Shown: positions 57,197 through 64,000 of the stretch, piece by piece
Layout of the letters: each line of letters starts with the position of its first letter
How positions within the stretch are numbered: the first letter of the stretch is position 1
Assembly: GCF_002127225.1 (NCBI RefSeq)
Contig: NZ_NFUR01000003.1
Coordinates: 124,001-188,000, forward strand
Length of the DNA: 64,000 bases
Direction of reading: 5' to 3'
DNA from: Sphingomonas sp. IBVSS2
GTDB lineage: Bacteria; Pseudomonadota; Alphaproteobacteria; Sphingomonadales; Sphingomonadaceae
Program-made: the position numbers and the translations under genes
The notes under the pieces: model-generated
The model's input: only the letters and a program-made list of their open reading frames with translations
Databases searched by the model: none
What the model was told of the DNA's origin: nothing

Positions 57197-58939
57197 TCAG
57201 CGCACTGCCGGCAGGATATGGTCCGGCGTGTATTTCTCCTGGGGTACGTACATCACCTTGTCCCCATAGTTGCCGCCGAAGATCGCGACGACCAGGTCGA
57301 GTTTCGGCACCACGATCACCACCTGGCCGCCATTGCCTGCCGCATAGAAGGCCGGCAGCTTCTCGCCCTGCCAGGGCAGGTCGATCCCCCACCAGAGATA
57401 GCCATAGTGCAGCCCGCGCAGCTCGCCGCGCGGCGCGGTGGAGCGGCGCACCCAGTCGGCGCTCAGGATGCGCTTGCCCTGCCAGTTGCCGCCGTCGAGC
57501 ATCAGCTGGCCGAGCTTCATGAAATCGCGCGGCCGGAACTGCGCGCCGCCGCCCATATAGGGCTCGCCGGTCGGCTGCAGGTTGAGGGCATAGGGCCCGA
57601 ACTGCATCGGCCGGGCGATCAGCCGGTCGAAGCTCTGCTCCAGCGGCTCGCCGGTAACCTTCGCCAGCACGCCGCCCGCCAGGTTGGGGTTGGTGCTGCA
57701 ATAGACGCGGCTCGCCCCCGGTGCCGCGACCATCGGCAGGTCGAGCGCATAGCGATACCAGTCGGGCTGGGCCTCCTGGTCCTGCATCACGTCCTCGTTG
57801 CCCGGCGCCTTGGGATCGCGATCGTCGCAGTGGAAGCCCGATGCCATGCCGAGCAGGTCGCCCAGCGTCATCGCCCGCTTGCGCGGATCGAGATCGGCGG
57901 GGAGCGTCTTCTCCATCGTCGCATAGACCGGCGTTTCCGGCCCGATCCGCGTGCCCTGCTGCATCGCCGCGCCGACCAGCACCGAGGTGAGGCTCTTCGC
58001 CGCCGAGCGCGTGTCGTGCAGGGCGTCGCCATCGATGCCGTGCAGATATTCCTCGAGCACCAGCTTGCCATGGCGCGCGATCAGCACCGCATGGATGTCC
58101 TGCGCATGGACCGAGTCGATCGGCTGCTCGATCAGCATCTGGACGAAGCGTTCGATCGCGGCGCGGTCTATCGCTTCCGCCGTCAGCGTGGACACCGGCC
58201 AGCCGTCCAGCTTCGGCAGCGGCGCGCGATAGGCATAGGGCGCCGTGAGGCCGGGGCGGGGATAGAAATCGCTCAACGCGCCCGCCGGCTCGAAATCATA
58301 GCTGTTGCCGCGCCCGGGAATGGCGATCGAGAGCAGGCGGTTGCCGGCATCGAAGCTGCCGGCGGCGATCTCCACCTCCTCGGTCGCGCCGCCGGGCTTG
58401 CCGAGCAGCCGCACATGGCCGTCCTTCAATTCGATGTGCCTGAGGTCGACATTGCGCCCGATGTTACGGTCCGGATTGCGCAGGAACACGCCGAGCCGCC
58501 CGTCCGCCTCGCGGTCGATCTTCAGGTAGAGCGTGAAGGTCTCGTCGAGCGGCCGCACCTCGCCGCGCCACAGCGACGGGCCCGCGGCGGCGAGCACCAC
58601 CGGAGTCGCATAGCGCATCCCGCCGGTGACGCTGCGGGGCTGGATCCAGTGACCGCGGATGCGGTTGCCCTCGATTCGCCCGCGAAAGCCGCCCAGTTCG
58701 CCCGCCAGGGTGAAACGCAGCGTGTCGCCCGCCCGGGTCACCGCCGCCTCGCGTCCGGCGATCTCGGCGCGCCAGCCCGACGCTTCCCGGACCAGGGTGA
58801 GCGTGCCGCGCACATCCGGGCCGAAGCGCTTCTTCGCCGCCCAGAGCCCGGTGATATCCTGTTTCGCATCCTGTGCGGCGAGAGGAACCGGGAGGGTCAT
58901 TGCCGAGGCCAACAGGGCGGAGAGGAGGACGGAACGCAT
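57197..58939 (-). CDS. Secreted serine hydrolase (beta-lactamase/esterase family)
   Basis: 580 residues from ATG 58939 (AAGGG upstream; an earlier in-frame ATG gives no signal peptide). The signal peptide ends near VPLAAQD. An N-terminal beta domain of about 230 residues of unknown type precedes the class-C-like catalytic domain with the nucleophile motif DTRSAAKSLTSV (Ser-x-x-Lys), the second-site tyrosine in RVYCSTNPN, and YAAGNGGQVVIVVP at the KTG-equivalent position. Likely an esterase or peptidase; true beta-lactamase action is doubtful. It follows the AraC gene by 22 bp. Confidence 0.88.
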   Translation of the reverse strand: MRSVLLSALLASAMTLPVPLAAQDAKQDITGLWAAKKRFGPDVRGTLTLVREASGWRAEIAGREAAVTRAGDTLRFTLAGELGGFRGRIEGNRIRGHWIQPRSVTGGMRYATPVVLAAAGPSLWRGEVRPLDETFTLYLKIDREADGRLGVFLRNPDRNIGRNVDLRHIELKDGHVRLLGKPGGATEEVEIAAGSFDAGNRLLSIAIPGRGNSYDFEPAGALSDFYPRPGLTAPYAYRAPLPKLDGWPVSTLTAEAIDRAAIERFVQMLIEQPIDSVHAQDIHAVLIARHGKLVLEEYLHGIDGDALHDTRSAAKSLTSVLVGAAMQQGTRIGPETPVYATMEKTLPADLDPRKRAMTLGDLLGMASGFHCDDRDPKAPGNEDVMQDQEAQPDWYRYALDLPMVAAPGASRVYCSTNPNLAGGVLAKVTGEPLEQSFDRLIARPMQFGPYALNLQPTGEPYMGGGAQFRPRDFMKLGQLMLDGGNWQGKRILSADWVRRSTAPRGELRGLHYGYLWWGIDLPWQGEKLPAFYAAGNGGQVVIVVPKLDLVVAIFGGNYGDKVMYVPQEKYTPDHILPAVR

Positions 58940-58961
58940 CGAAACCCTTTCATCGGTTGCG

Positions 58962-59795
58962 TCAGCCGCTTTGCGCCGCCGGCACGCCATCGTCTTGTAT
59001 CCGCGCAACCTCCCGCCGCCAGCGCGCCGGCGTTGCGCGAAAGGCTTCGCGAAAGGCGCGGCTCAGATGCGCCTGGTCGACGAAGCCGACGGCACAGGCC
59101 ACTTCGGCCAGCGAGGCGGTGCCGCCTCCCAGCATGGCCGCCGCCCGTTCCAGCCGCCGCCCGCGCAGCAGCTCGCCCGGCGTGCAGTGGAGATAGCGCC
59201 GGAAGACGCGGGCGAGGTGCACCGGATGCACGCCCGCCTCGCGCGCGAGATCGGCGACGCACAGTGCCGGGTCGTCGGCGGTGAAACTCATTTCGAACAC
59301 GCGGCGCAGCCAGGAAGGCGGCCTGGCGGCGCGCCGCGCTTCGTCGGAGGAAAGCGGCTGCACGCTGGCGACCAGCTGGTGCGCCCGCCCGTCAAAGGCG
59401 AGGGGGGAGGATGCCGCCCGGTCGAACTGCGCCGCGACGGCGTGCGCCGTCCAGATCGCATAGGGATCGAGCACCCGCACCGCAGGGCCTTCGCCGCGCG
59501 CATATCCGCCTGAAATGGCGAGGAAGCTGCCCCGGCCTTCGTGGAATCGGTCGCGATGCGTGGTGCCGGGCGGGTTGAACACCAGCAGCGGCGTGCGCGA
59601 GACCGGCGGCGCATCCCTGGCCGAGGACTTGTACCCGCCCGAGAGGACGAGCACGAAATGCGCCTCGTCATGCGTATGCGTCTCGACCTCGTGCTCGGGC
59701 GCCGTGGCAGCAAGCCGGTGATAGGTGAAGCCGCCGATCGCGCGATAGGCGGGGCCGTCGCCCCAGAATTCATGCCGCGCCCGCCGCAACGCCAC
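58962..59795 (-). CDS. AraC-family transcriptional regulator
   Basis: 277 residues. The N-terminal cupin-like sensing domain has HTHDEAHFVLVLSGG and VFNPPGTTHRDRFHEG. The C-terminal double helix-turn-helix has VADLAREAGVHPVHLARVFRR and LAEVACAVGFVDQAHLSRAFR followed by the terminal P-x-x-WRRE. Located directly upstream of, and co-oriented with, the serine hydrolase gene, which it may activate. The ligand is unknown. Confidence 0.92.
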   Translation of the reverse strand: MALRRARHEFWGDGPAYRAIGGFTYHRLAATAPEHEVETHTHDEAHFVLVLSGGYKSSARDAPPVSRTPLLVFNPPGTTHRDRFHEGRGSFLAISGGYARGEGPAVRVLDPYAIWTAHAVAAQFDRAASSPLAFDGRAHQLVASVQPLSSDEARRAARPPSWLRRVFEMSFTADDPALCVADLAREAGVHPVHLARVFRRYLHCTPGELLRGRRLERAAAMLGGGTASLAEVACAVGFVDQAHLSRAFREAFRATPARWRREVARIQDDGVPAAQSG

Positions 59796-59827
59796 CGTTC
59801 CCGACCCCTTGTGGTTCGCCAGCTGTA

Positions 59828-60196
59828 CTAGTTGTCTAACACTCTTCGATCAACTGCCAGCGCGATCCCCGCGCCGGCGGCATAGGCGAGGAAATCGAGC
59901 CATTCGAAGCTTCCGCCGAGCACCACCGCGACGACCCGGATGCCGCGCAGCCCGAGCAGGTCGAGGATGTGGATCGCCTGGCCGAGCTCGATCAGCGCGC
60001 CGATCCCGAACGCCGTGGCCGCGGCGGGCAGGGCCCGGATCGGCAGCACCGCGCGCAGGGCGCAATGGACCAGGATCACCGCCAGCACGTCGCCCAGATA
60101 GGGCCGGATGAAGCGATCGCGGACACGGAGTGCGATCAGCACTTCCACCACCAGCAGCAGCGCCGCGACGATCGCATGGCGCGGGCGCCAGACCAT
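59828..60196 (-). CDS. DUF2809-family membrane protein
   Basis: 122 residues from ATG 60196, whose A is shared with the upstream stop (TGATG). About four membrane segments: IVAALLLVVEVLIAL, LAVILVHCALRAVLP, AATAFGIGALIELGQ and FEWLDFLAYAAGAGIALAV. The YLGDVLAVILVH and GIGALIELGQAI segments match DUF2809 as I recall it (also VanZ-like). Function unknown. Coupled to the DUF885 gene. Confidence 0.8.
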   Translation of the reverse strand: MVWRPRHAIVAALLLVVEVLIALRVRDRFIRPYLGDVLAVILVHCALRAVLPIRALPAAATAFGIGALIELGQAIHILDLLGLRGIRVVAVVLGGSFEWLDFLAYAAGAGIALAVDRRVLDN

Positions 60197-62016
60197 CAGC
60201 CCTTGCGTTCGGCGATATGCCGATCGATCACATGCCCCAGCACGGTCATCGGCACATTGCCGCCCAGCACCACGGCATCGTTGAACGCGCGGAAGTCGTA
60301 GCGCTCGCCCAGCGCGGTCCTGGCATGGTCGCGCAGGCGATTGATCTCGCTGTGCCCCACCTTGTAGCCGCATGCCTGGCCCGGCCAGGAGCAATAGCGA
60401 TCGACCTCGCCCGAGACTTCCTCCACCGAGGAACCGTTGGCGGTGACGAACCAGTCGATCGCCTGTTGCCGCGTCCAGCGCTTGGCGTGGAGGCCGGTAT
60501 CGACGACCAGCCGGCAGGCCCGGAAGCCGAGCGACTGGAGATAGCCGAGCTTCTCCGCCGGATTCTCGGCATAGACGCCCAGCTCGTCGGCCAGTTGCTC
60601 GGCATAGAGCGCCCAGCCTTCCGAATAGGCGTTGAAGGCCAGGATCGAGCGGATCAGCGGCATCCTGTTGGCATATTCGCCCTGCCAGACATGGCCCGGG
60701 ATCGCCTCGTGATAGGCGAGGTCGGGCAGGCTGAAGCGCGTATGCAGGCTGGTGGTGCGCAGGTTGATCCAGAACTTGCCCGGAATCGTCCCGTCGATCG
60801 ATCCCGCGCCGCCATAGGCGCCGGGCGCGCCGGGCTCCTCCTCGGGCGGCAGCCGCTTCACTTCGACATTTCCCTTCACCAGCGTGTGGAAGGCCTGGGG
60901 CATGCGGCTGCGGATATCCGCGACACGCTCGTTGAGGAATTTGAGGATCTCGGCGCGGCCCGGATCGCCCTCGGGGAAGGCGAAGCGCCGATCCCTGGCC
61001 AGCGCCTCCATCCGCGCGCCGACCGAACCCTGCGAATAACCCTGTTTCTTCAGGATGGCGTCCATCTCGGACTGGATCTTCGCCAGCTGGTCGATGCCCA
61101 TCTGGTGGACTTCGTCCGGCGTCATCGTCGTCGTGGTGCCCGCGCTCAGGGCCCAGGCATAATAGGCATCCCCGTCCTTGAACTTCCACACGCCGGCATC
61201 GCTGGTCGCCCGGGCGCGGTGCTTCTGAAGCTCGGCGATCTGCCGGTCGAGCGCGGGCGCGAGCTTGTCCCTGGCGAGTAGCCAGGCCCGCTCGCCGAAA
61301 TCGCCGTCCATGCCGGCCGTGCGATTGGCGACCGAGGTGACCACGCCCCAGCCGGCGGGGTCGCCGCTGCGCGCCAGCCTGATCTGCTTCAGGCACTTGT
61401 CGAGCAGGAAGTCGGGCGCGATCACGCCCCTGGCGGCGGCGCGCTTCAGCCGCTCGGTTTCGCCGTCCACCTGCTCGGCATAGCTTTCCAGCCGATCGAG
61501 ATAGGCCTCGCCGTCTTCGGGGGTCGCGATCTGGTGGTCGCTGTCCAGCATGCGCGGCAGGTCGAGGAACGCGCCGACATTCTGCACCACCACATAGGGC
61601 GAGTTGCGCCAGCTGCCCGTGGCCACGTCGCCATAGCCGAAGGCGAAGCCCTTGAGCGCATTGGAGAAGCTCGCCTGGATCACATCGACATGGGTGCGCA
61701 TCGCCGGGCTCAGCACGTTCATGTCGAGCTTGGCCAGGTCGGCCAGCCCCTTTCGCAGGTTCGCCGCGATCTTCGCCTGGCCCTTGACCGAGCGGTCCGT
61801 GAGCTGGTGCTTCAGGTTCGCGCGCTTGTCCTTGTCGACGCCCAGGGTGGTTGCCGTCTCGGGATAGTCGCGCAGCATCTGCTCGGCGATCCGGTCGATC
61901 AGCGCCTGGGCCGGCGCGTCATTGTCGGCCAGCAGGGCGCGGGCCCCGGCGGGCGAGCCGGCGATCGCGAGCGTCGAGCCGGCGCCCAGCAGCAACTGGC
62001 GGCGAGTGGTGTGCAT
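60196..62016 (-). CDS. Tat-exported DUF885 metallopeptidase-like protein
   Basis: 606 residues from ATG 62016 (GAGGAATTCC upstream). Twin-arginine signal HTTRRQLLLGAGSTLAIAG, cleaved near GARALLAD. The zinc site is the HExxxGH variant YHEAIPGHVWQ, with a downstream Glu in AYSEGWALYAEQL. DUF885 proteins are thermolysin-like carboxypeptidase relatives. Tat export suggests folding with metal before export. First gene of a pair with DUF2809. Confidence 0.92.
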   Translation of the reverse strand: MHTTRRQLLLGAGSTLAIAGSPAGARALLADNDAPAQALIDRIAEQMLRDYPETATTLGVDKDKRANLKHQLTDRSVKGQAKIAANLRKGLADLAKLDMNVLSPAMRTHVDVIQASFSNALKGFAFGYGDVATGSWRNSPYVVVQNVGAFLDLPRMLDSDHQIATPEDGEAYLDRLESYAEQVDGETERLKRAAARGVIAPDFLLDKCLKQIRLARSGDPAGWGVVTSVANRTAGMDGDFGERAWLLARDKLAPALDRQIAELQKHRARATSDAGVWKFKDGDAYYAWALSAGTTTTMTPDEVHQMGIDQLAKIQSEMDAILKKQGYSQGSVGARMEALARDRRFAFPEGDPGRAEILKFLNERVADIRSRMPQAFHTLVKGNVEVKRLPPEEEPGAPGAYGGAGSIDGTIPGKFWINLRTTSLHTRFSLPDLAYHEAIPGHVWQGEYANRMPLIRSILAFNAYSEGWALYAEQLADELGVYAENPAEKLGYLQSLGFRACRLVVDTGLHAKRWTRQQAIDWFVTANGSSVEEVSGEVDRYCSWPGQACGYKVGHSEINRLRDHARTALGERYDFRAFNDAVVLGGNVPMTVLGHVIDRHIAERKG

Positions 62017-62041
62017 TTGGAATTCCTCGAAACGAAAGTCT

Positions 62042-62491
62042 TCAGGCCGGCTCGACGTCGAGCGAGCCGCTCCGCGCGCCGGTGATGCGGACATGCGCGC
62101 CGGCGGGGGCATCCGGGCCGTTGGCCAGCCACTCGCCGTCGCCCACCTTCACGCGGCCCTGGCCGGCGACGATGGGTTCGACCACGGTGACCACCTGGCC
62201 GATCAGCCGGGCGACGCGGTCGTTGAGCAGCGGATCCTCGCTCGGCACCGGATTGGCGCGATACCAGCGCCGCCCGACCGCCACTGCCGCCGCCGAGGCC
62301 CCCGCGAACAGGAACACCTCGAACACCAGGTCGAACGCGGGCACGAGCAGCGTGACGATACCGGTCACCGCGGCACCCGCAGCGATGAAGACCAGGAAGA
62401 CACCCGGTACGAGCAGCTCGGCGATGGCGAGCAGCGCGGCGAGGATCAGCCAGGCCAGGCCCGGCACGGCGAGCAGTTGGTCGAAGTTCAT
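62042..62491 (-). CDS. NfeD-family membrane protein
   Basis: 149 residues, start one base after the SPFH gene stop. Three or four membrane segments (AWLILAALLAIAELLVPG, FLVFIAAGAAVTGIVTLLVP, LVFEVFLFAGASAAAVAVG), then a C-terminal OB-fold with VVEPIVAGQGRVKVGDGEW and ARSGSLDVEPA. NfeD proteins partner SPFH/stomatin proteins in membrane quality control, as the gene pair here indicates. Confidence 0.92.
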   Translation of the reverse strand: MNFDQLLAVPGLAWLILAALLAIAELLVPGVFLVFIAAGAAVTGIVTLLVPAFDLVFEVFLFAGASAAAVAVGRRWYRANPVPSEDPLLNDRVARLIGQVVTVVEPIVAGQGRVKVGDGEWLANGPDAPAGAHVRITGARSGSLDVEPA

Positions 62492-62492
62492 C

Positions 62493-63485
62493 TCAACTCT
62501 CCTGGGGTCCGAACGGCCGCGGGCGCGACGGTGCCGGCGGCGCGGGCGGACGCGGCGCGCCGCCATTGCCGCTGCCGCCCAGCGCGTCGCGCGCCAGCTC
62601 GCCGATGCCGCCCAGCGTGCCGATCAGCTGCGTCGCCTCGACCGGGAACAGGATGGTCTTGGCATTCGGCGAAGTGGCGAACTTGCCCACGGCTTCCACA
62701 TATTTCTGCGCGATGAAGTAGTTGAGCGACTGGCTCGAGCCCTGCTCGATCGCATCCGAGACGAGCTGGGTCGCCTTGGCCTCGGCCTCGGCCGAGCGTT
62801 CGCGCGCCTCGGCGTCGCGGAAGGCCGCCTCGCGCCGGCCCTCGGCCTCGAGGATCTTGGACTGTTTCTGGCCCTCGGCGCGCAGGATCTCCGAGGCGCG
62901 GGTGCCCTCGGCCTCCAGGATGTTGGCGCGCTTCTCGCGCTCGGCCTTCATCTGGCGGCCCATCGCGTTGACGATGTCGGCGGGCGGGCGGATGTCCTTG
63001 ATCTCGACGCGCGTGATCTTCACGCCCCAGGGCGTCGTCGCATGGTCCACCACCGAAAGCAGCCGCGCGTTGATCTCGTCACGCTTCGACAGCGTCTCGT
63101 CCAGGTCCATCGAGCCCATCACGGTGCGCAGGTTGGTGGTGGTGAGCTGGAGCAGCGCGATATAGAGGTCCGACACCTCATAGGCCGCCTTGGCCGCGTC
63201 GAGGACCTGGAAGAACACCACGCCGTCGGTGGAGATCATCGCATTGTCCTTGGTGATGATCTCCTGGCCGGGAATGTCGATCACCTGCTCCATCATGTTC
63301 ACGCGCCGGCCCACCCGGTAGAAGAAGGCCGGATAGAAGTTGAAGCCCGGCGTCGCGACCGTGGTGAAGCGGCCGAAATGCTCGATCGTGTACTGATAGC
63401 CCTGGCGGACGATCGTGACGCTCGAGAAGAGATAGAGCACGACCACCGCGGCCACCGCGCCCAGGAAGACATTGAGTACGAGCAT
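62493..63485 (-). CDS. SPFH/band-7 (QmcA/stomatin-like) protein
   Basis: 330 residues from ATG 63485 with GGGGGAG upstream; a GTG 27 bases earlier is less likely. One N-terminal membrane segment ([16 protein letters not shown]), then the SPFH domain with [20 protein letters not shown] and [19 protein letters not shown] long Ala/Glu/Arg coiled coil follows (about 180-250), then a Pro-rich tail. It would form oligomeric membrane scaffolds with the NfeD protein encoded next. Confidence 0.94.
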   Translation of the reverse strand: MLVLNVFLGAVAAVVVLYLFSSVTIVRQGYQYTIEHFGRFTTVATPGFNFYPAFFYRVGRRVNMMEQVIDIPGQEIITKDNAMISTDGVVFFQVLDAAKAAYEVSDLYIALLQLTTTNLRTVMGSMDLDETLSKRDEINARLLSVVDHATTPWGVKITRVEIKDIRPPADIVNAMGRQMKAEREKRANILEAEGTRASEILRAEGQKQSKILEAEGRREAAFRDAEARERSAEAEAKATQLVSDAIEQGSSQSLNYFIAQKYVEAVGKFATSPNAKTILFPVEATQLIGTLGGIGELARDALGGSGNGGAPRPPAPPAPSRPRPFGPQES

Positions 63486-63563
63486 TCCGACTCCCCCGAA
63501 GAATGTGGCCACAAAAGAATGTGGTCCTCGCCAATCCGCTCCTTGCTAGCATAGAGAAGGGGC

Positions 63564-64000
63564 ATGATCACAGCCCGTCTCGCACCGCGCACCGCCTTGT
63601 TCCTTCCCGCCTCGAACCCGCGGGCGATCGAGAAGGCGCGGGGGCTCGCGGCGGATCTGGTGATCCTCGACCTGGAAGACGCGGTGAAGGATGCGGACAA
63701 GGCGCAAGCGCGCCTCGCCGCGGTGGCGGCGGTTGCCGAGGGGTTCGGCCCGCGTCTCGCCGCGATCCGCCTGAACGGCATCGGATCGAGCGAGCATCCG
63801 GATGACGTCGCCGCCGTGGCGTCGTCCGCCGCCGATTTCGCGGTGCTGCCCAAGGCCGAGGAGGCCGGCGAGGTCGCCCGGCTGGCGCATGCGCTCGGCA
63901 AGCCGCTGCTGGCGATGATCGAGACCCCGCTCGGCGTGCTCGCCGCCGCCGCGATCGCCGCGGTACCGGGCGTGGCCGGCCTGATCGCCGGCACCAACGA
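63564..64000 (+). CDS. HpcH/HpaI-CitE-like CoA-ester lyase (3' part outside window)
   Basis: The first 145 codons are inside the window, with AGAAGGGG before ATG 63564. The N-terminus RTALFLPASNPRAIEKARGL and the segment LVILDLEDAVKDADK (metal-binding and substrate region), then LLAMIETPLGVLAA, match the CitE/citramalyl- or malyl-CoA lyase family. No citrate lyase alpha or gamma gene is visible, so a stand-alone lyase or thioesterase is more likely. Divergent from the SPFH gene. Confidence 0.9.
   Translation, partial: MITARLAPRTALFLPASNPRAIEKARGLAADLVILDLEDAVKDADKAQARLAAVAAVAEGFGPRLAAIRLNGIGSSEHPDDVAAVASSAADFAVLPKAEEAGEVARLAHALGKPLLAMIETPLGVLAAAAIAAVPGVAGLIAGTN

Overview
The window is a high-GC, densely coded stretch of an alphaproteobacterial chromosome. 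Gene content and order point to a sphingomonad (Sphingomonas or a close relative). The signs are the pckA-chvI-chvG-hprK-rapZ-EIIA-HPr run, the UDG-like/lytic transglycosylase/moaB run, the ETF-QO/TPR/ispE run, and many short GTCAT...ATGAC intergenic palindromes. The genus is inferred from recall of synteny and protein style; no database search was possible.

Layout. 1-6650 (minus): an RND efflux operon of MdtABC type, its second permease cut by the window edge. 7162-11483 (plus): a four-gene chaperone/usher fimbria operon (two small pilins, usher, chaperone). 11532-15097: tRNA-Glu, a DUF952 protein and gyrA. 15063-17783: a PadR regulator overlapping a SEDS (FtsW/RodA)-like membrane protein, convergent with a CxxC protein and an orphan MraZ-like protein. 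17784-28194: dnaE, an acyl-CoA synthetase, an M1 aminopeptidase and an SGNH-hydrolase/polysaccharide-deacetylase fusion. 28202-33477: a PA0069-type radical SAM protein, a VOC protein, a YbjN protein, moaB, a soluble lytic transglycosylase and a cysteine-free UDG-like protein. 33602-39408: ETF-QO, a TPR protein, ispE, an enoyl-CoA hydratase and an N-formylglutamate amidohydrolase. 39690-49048: ilvD, a lipoprotein, nnr, an RNA uridine methyltransferase, truA/fmt on the other strand, recR, def and rmuC. 49050-57147: a META-domain protein, a SpoU methyltransferase, the PTS-type/ChvGI regulatory operon, and divergent pckA. 57197-64000: a serine hydrolase with an AraC regulator, DUF2809, DUF885, NfeD and SPFH proteins, and the start of a CitE-like lyase.

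How genes work together. HPr, EIIA-Man, RapZ, an HprK-like protein and ChvG/ChvI form one tightly overlapping operon facing pckA, a known alphaproteobacterial carbon/envelope control unit. Here the HprK-like protein has lost its P-loop. fmt, def, truA and the SpoU and RlmD-type enzymes serve translation; gyrA, dnaE, recR and rmuC serve DNA maintenance.

The most unusual locus is 15.06-17.5 kb: a PadR-controlled, apparently leaderless operon encoding a divergent SEDS-type membrane protein, next to an MraZ-like gene outside any division cluster. Intergenic spaces hold several families of palindromic repeats. No CRISPR array, transposase, prophage or integrase was seen.
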